This document shows positions 61,214-64,000 of a DNA stretch of 64,000 nt, piece by piece. Location: positions 248,001-312,000 of the forward strand of contig NZ_JACHJC010000001.1 of assembly GCF_014203425.1 (NCBI RefSeq). The letters are read 5' to 3'. The stretch is from Micromonospora echinospora. GTDB lineage: Bacteria; Actinomycetota; Actinomycetes; Mycobacteriales; Micromonosporaceae. A program made the translations under genes and the position numbers. Under the pieces are notes generated by a model. That model worked only from the letters and a program-made list of their open reading frames with translations. It searched no databases and was not told the origin of the DNA. Numbering within the stretch: the first letter of the stretch is position 1; every line of letters begins with the position of its first letter.

Positions 61214-62460
61214 AGGCCGCCACGGCGGTACGCGGTCAGGCCGAACGCGGTTCGTATCCGTTCGAACGCGTCCACGCGGCGACGCAGATCGGACCGGCTG
61301 GCCGGGTCGCTCTTGCGGTACGTGAACGGGGCCAGCCAGACCAGCGCGCGGGAGTCCAGCGGGCGTAGGGTCCACGGACCGTCGGCCAACGCCGGATCGT
61401 CCTGGTTGGCCCGCCAGTACGCGACCACGAGCGCCGGGTCGAACGGCAGGCAGGCGGTGTGCCACTCCAATCCGACCGGGCGGCCGGCGACCGCCTCCGG
61501 CTGGTCCGCGCTTCCTCCGACGACGCGCAGGTCGTCAGCGTGGCCGACTGCGTCGAGAGCCACCCGCAGGCCGTGCTGCCCGGCGATCCGCCGAACCTCG
61601 GCGACGATCGTACCGAGCATGGGCCGGGAGACGGCGCCGACGGTCAGGTACAGCACCAGACCGTCATGAGCGGTGGTGACGCCCTGCATCTGCCGCCGCG
61701 CCACGGGCTGGAGCAGTGAGCCGGTGACCAGCCGATGGTGCAGCAGTTCCCGCCAGCATCGCAGCAGTGCTTCGGTCGGTTCGGGGCCTGCGAGCAGCAC
61801 CAGTGGCGCGGTGTACGGCACCGCGGGCGGCAGGACGTGCGTCAACTCGACCACCACCGGACCGTGCCCTCCGGTCTGGAAGACCGTCCCGCGCGAGTGC
61901 GGACCGGGCGGGTAGGGCAACGCGCGCCGGACCCGGTCGTCCTCGTCGCCGGTCCAGTCGAGCCGGAACAGCGTGCCCTCCCGGCTGAGCACGAGGAAGT
62001 CCCGGCAATGCTGTTCGCGTTCGCCGAGCCCGGCCAGTAGCCCTCGGTCGAGAGCGTTGCCCAGCACCGAGGTGTGCGGACCGGAGCCGGGTGGGGGCAA
62101 CCGGTACGGTGCACCGGCCTCGTCGAGCGCACGCTGCAGTTGCGCGAAGGTGACCCCGGGCTCGACGGTGGCCAGGCCCAGTTCCGCGTCGAGGTCGAGC
62201 CGGTCCAGCCGGGCGAGCCGGACGATCGCACCCGGCTCGGGCACCCGGGCGTCGTCATAGCCCCAGTTGCGGCCGAGTGCGTCTACCCGCCAACGGACCC
62301 CGGCGGCGTTGAGCACACCGACGACGGCCATCAGTCCGGCCAGCGATTCGGGCTCGACCAGCCAGTCGGGTCGGTGTCCACGCGGGACGGTGGAGTCGGG
62401 GGCCGCGCGGACCACCGCACCGGCGTTGGCCAGCAGATCTGGCAGGGCTGTGGCAGTCAT
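61198..62460 (-). CDS. FAD-binding oxidoreductase (VAO/PCMH family)
   Basis: A 420-residue flavoprotein. The FAD-binding PCMH domain shows LVEPESLAGLMAVVGVLNAAG, VDALGRNWGYDDAR, LATVEPGVTFAQLQRALDEAG and TSVLGNALDRGL, in the order expected for vanillyl-alcohol-oxidase-type enzymes. The C-terminal cap domain includes GLVLYLTVGAVSRPM. It may oxidise an alcohol or amine on a sugar or tailoring substrate. ATG at 62460 overlaps the previous gene (ATGA). Confidence 0.87.
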   Translation of the reverse strand: MTATALPDLLANAGAVVRAAPDSTVPRGHRPDWLVEPESLAGLMAVVGVLNAAGVRWRVDALGRNWGYDDARVPEPGAIVRLARLDRLDLDAELGLATVEPGVTFAQLQRALDEAGAPYRLPPPGSGPHTSVLGNALDRGLLAGLGEREQHCRDFLVLSREGTLFRLDWTGDEDDRVRRALPYPPGPHSRGTVFQTGGHGPVVVELTHVLPPAVPYTAPLVLLAGPEPTEALLRCWRELLHHRLVTGSLLQPVARRQMQGVTTAHDGLVLYLTVGAVSRPMLGTIVAEVRRIAGQHGLRVALDAVGHADDLRVVGGSADQPEAVAGRPVGLEWHTACLPFDPALVVAYWRANQDDPALADGPWTLRPLDSRALVWLAPFTYRKSDPASRSDLRRRVDAFERIRTAFGLTAYRRGGLWTPR

Positions 62461-63296
62461 GCCTGCTCCAGGGCGACGCGCAGTTGCCCGGGCGCCACGC
62501 CGTAGTCACTGACGAGGATCCGGCGGATCATGGTGAACACCTCGACGATCTGTTCGGCACCGCCGCCTCGTTTCAGGTTCCACAGGTGGCCGAAGGCCGG
62601 GGGTGGGCTCAGCCAGCGCAGCGAGCGGGTGGACCAGCGGGCGGCGAAGATGCTGGTGACCGGCCGGCCGGCGCGCATCGTCAGGTCGGTGGCGAGCACC
62701 TGCTCGGCAACGGTCATGTGCAGGTGAGGGTCCCGCCCGGGAGTGGCCGGGTTACCGTCCAGGAAGGCCAGACCGGTGGCGCTGATCCGATCCGCGAGTG
62801 CCCGGTCGGCGGCGCGGAACAGGGCGGTGTTGCCGACCAGTCCGGGAGCGTCGGGCAGATCCACCCCGGCCGGGTTGCACAGGCCGCGCAGGCCGGCGTA
62901 GAAATCACCGTCCCCCACCTCGAGGTGCGCGAAGTGCGATCCGGGGCCGGTGAGCCGCAGCGGCGCGAGCAGGTAGGCGTCGGTGTCGACCAGGACCGCG
63001 TCCGGGAACCGGGCCAGGGCGAGCAGCTTCGGCAACGCGAAGCAGGCGCTCCTGTCGTACCGGTGGTCGAGCCCGGTGTCGTCGAGCGGTGTGGTCCGGT
63101 CGTAGAGGTCGAGCCAGCCCAGCCCGGCCAGCCAGTCCGTGGTCGGGGCGTCGGCGTACAACTCGACCGGGCCGGCGTGACGCCGCCAGGACAGCACGCT
63201 GAGCAGCCAGGTGGCTGCGGCCAGCTGCCGGTACGCCCGGGGCCGCCAGCCCGGCACCCGCCAGTACGCGTGCACACCGCGCAGCCCTTCAGCCAT
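62457..63296 (-). CDS. Glycosyltransferase-like protein (small GT-A type)
   Basis: A 279-residue protein resembling the one at 57124-58041. It has ATWLLSVLSWRRHAGPVELYAD near residue 30, a DxD-type motif in DAVLVDTDAYLLAPL near residue 120 and GNTALFRAADRAL. Two relatives on opposite arms of one cluster suggest a duplicated transferase acting at two steps. ATG at 63296 overlaps the ABC transporter gene by 8 bp. Confidence 0.65.
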   Translation of the reverse strand: MAEGLRGVHAYWRVPGWRPRAYRQLAAATWLLSVLSWRRHAGPVELYADAPTTDWLAGLGWLDLYDRTTPLDDTGLDHRYDRSACFALPKLLALARFPDAVLVDTDAYLLAPLRLTGPGSHFAHLEVGDGDFYAGLRGLCNPAGVDLPDAPGLVGNTALFRAADRALADRISATGLAFLDGNPATPGRDPHLHMTVAEQVLATDLTMRAGRPVTSIFAARWSTRSLRWLSPPPAFGHLWNLKRGGGAEQIVEVFTMIRRILVSDYGVAPGQLRVALEQA

Positions 63297-64000
63297 GGTC
63301 GGGCACCAGCCGGGAGATGCCGTCGGCGGACCGTTCCACCACGAGGTGCCGACTGCCGAGGTGTGCCGCTACCGGCCGGTGGCTGACCACCACGAGGGTC
63401 TCCACCCGCTGCTGCACCGCGCGCAGCAGTCGCAGTTCCATCGCCCGGTCCAGGGAGTTCGTGGCCTCGTCCAGGATGAGCAGGGACGGCCGGCGCAGCA
63501 GCGCCCGGGCCAGCGCGAACCGCTGCACCTCCCCGGCACTGAAGGTGGCGTTGTCGATCTGGAGGGTGGTGCGCAGTCCCAGCCGCAGCGGTCGCAGCAC
63601 CTCGTCCAGCTCGAACAGGCGAAGCACCTCGTGCAGGTCCGCCTCCCCGATGTCGTCGGCACCGCTGCACAGACTGTCCCGCAGGCTGGTCCGGGCGAAG
63701 TCCGATCGGGGTGGCACGTAGCAGACCATCGGGCGGAGCCGGTCGGGGTCCCAGTCGGCGACGGGGACGCCGTACACCTCGGCGTGGCCGGACGGGACCG
63801 GATCGAGCCCGCACACGATCCGTGCCATCGTCGACTTGCCGGCACCGCTCGCCCCGCCGACGGTGACCGTCTCACCTCTCGCCACATGCAGGTCCAGCCG
63901 TAGGTCGAACCCGTCGCGCGGGCGATGCACCCGGACCTCGCGCAGCGCCACCGCCGGAGCGCCCGGCACCGGCTCGGTGCGGGTGCCGGCCGGTACCACC
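63289..64000 (-). CDS. ABC transporter ATP-binding domain, partial
   Basis: The frame is open to the window end; the visible 236 residues are the C-terminal ATPase. Walker A is VGGASGAGKSTMARI, the Q-loop is CYVPPRSDF, the signature is TFSAGEVQRFALARALL (SAGE in place of SGGQ), Walker B is LLILDEATNSLD and the switch His is in VVVSHRPV. The YVPP and DEATNSLD style is that of exporters, and a membrane domain probably lies beyond base 64000. Likely exports the product of the surrounding cluster. Confidence 0.85.
   Translation of the reverse strand, partial: VVPAGTRTEPVPGAPAVALREVRVHRPRDGFDLRLDLHVARGETVTVGGASGAGKSTMARIVCGLDPVPSGHAEVYGVPVADWDPDRLRPMVCYVPPRSDFARTSLRDSLCSGADDIGEADLHEVLRLFELDEVLRPLRLGLRTTLQIDNATFSAGEVQRFALARALLRRPSLLILDEATNSLDRAMELRLLRAVQQRVETLVVVSHRPVAAHLGSRHLVVERSADGISRLVPDHG

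Noticed and set aside
1..64000. CRISPR arrays, tRNA or rRNA genes, insertion sequences
   Set aside because: I looked for regularly spaced repeats, cloverleaf-type sequences and transposase motifs and found none that hold up by eye.

Overview
The window is very GC-rich and uses many GTG/TTG starts, stop-start overlaps of the GTGA/ATGA type and promoters that abut the start codon. It carries several specialised-metabolism genes and an FxSxx-COOH (Fxs) peptide system. This fits a filamentous actinobacterium, most likely Micromonosporaceae (Micromonospora or a relative). That placement is inferred from codon style and gene families, not from a database search. I saw no rRNA, tRNA, CRISPR array, insertion sequence or phage integrase.

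Layout. (1) 1-4336: the end of a condensation-domain-like gene, then a leftward operon of sensor kinase, response regulator and MMPL exporter. (2) 4507-24482: a rightward myo-inositol-1-phosphate synthase faces a long leftward biosynthetic operon (21965 down to 5635), most of whose genes overlap by a few bases. The operon holds a class III aminotransferase, Gfo/Idh oxidoreductase, glycosyltransferase-like protein, fatty acyl-AMP ligase, two long acyl-CoA dehydrogenases, two carrier proteins, a KAS III-like enzyme, ATP-grasp ligase, PLP decarboxylase, a cysteine-less ketosynthase-like protein, a third dehydrogenase with a small partner and a phosphopantetheinyl transferase. A rightward operon of inositol monophosphatase, sulfotransferase and hydrolase diverges from it. 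The FAAL/ACP/dehydrogenase set recalls the fatty-acid loading modules of enduracidin and ramoplanin. The ACP/ATP-grasp/decarboxylase set recalls BtrI/BtrJ/BtrK of butirosin, which make 4-aminobutyryl-ACP. Together they suggest an unsaturated acyl group joined to an amino-acyl-ACP-derived unit.

(3) 24579-31493: regulators (two LuxR-type proteins and a second two-component system), small hydrolase and membrane genes, a decayed DUF4287 gene, and a secreted GH62-type arabinofuranosidase under LacI-type operators. (4) 31762-44935: two large co-transcribed genes of unknown function, then a complete Fxs system: FxsA precursor, radical SAM/SPASM maturase FxsB with an HExxH extension, an AAC(3)-family acetyltransferase, TIR-like FxsC and the MinD/TIR/NB-ARC/TPR protein FxsT. 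(5) 44913-49348, leftward: an alpha/beta hydrolase and a large NACHT ATPase of the bacterial immune type. FxsT and the NACHT protein place two STAND-type sensors within 9 kb. (6) 49515-52578: small metabolic genes and a divergent HxlR/Rid pair with a clear shared operator. (7) 53009-64000: the edge of another biosynthetic cluster, with two sugar-nucleotide SDRs, class V aminotransferase, methyltransferase, two related small glycosyltransferase-like proteins, a shortened SARP regulator, GT-B glycosyltransferase, FAD oxidoreductase and an ABC transporter cut by the window end.

Best candidates for something new are the hybrid BtrIJK/FAAL operon with an unusual C-H-H KAS III, and the unknown two-gene unit next to the Fxs and NACHT genes.
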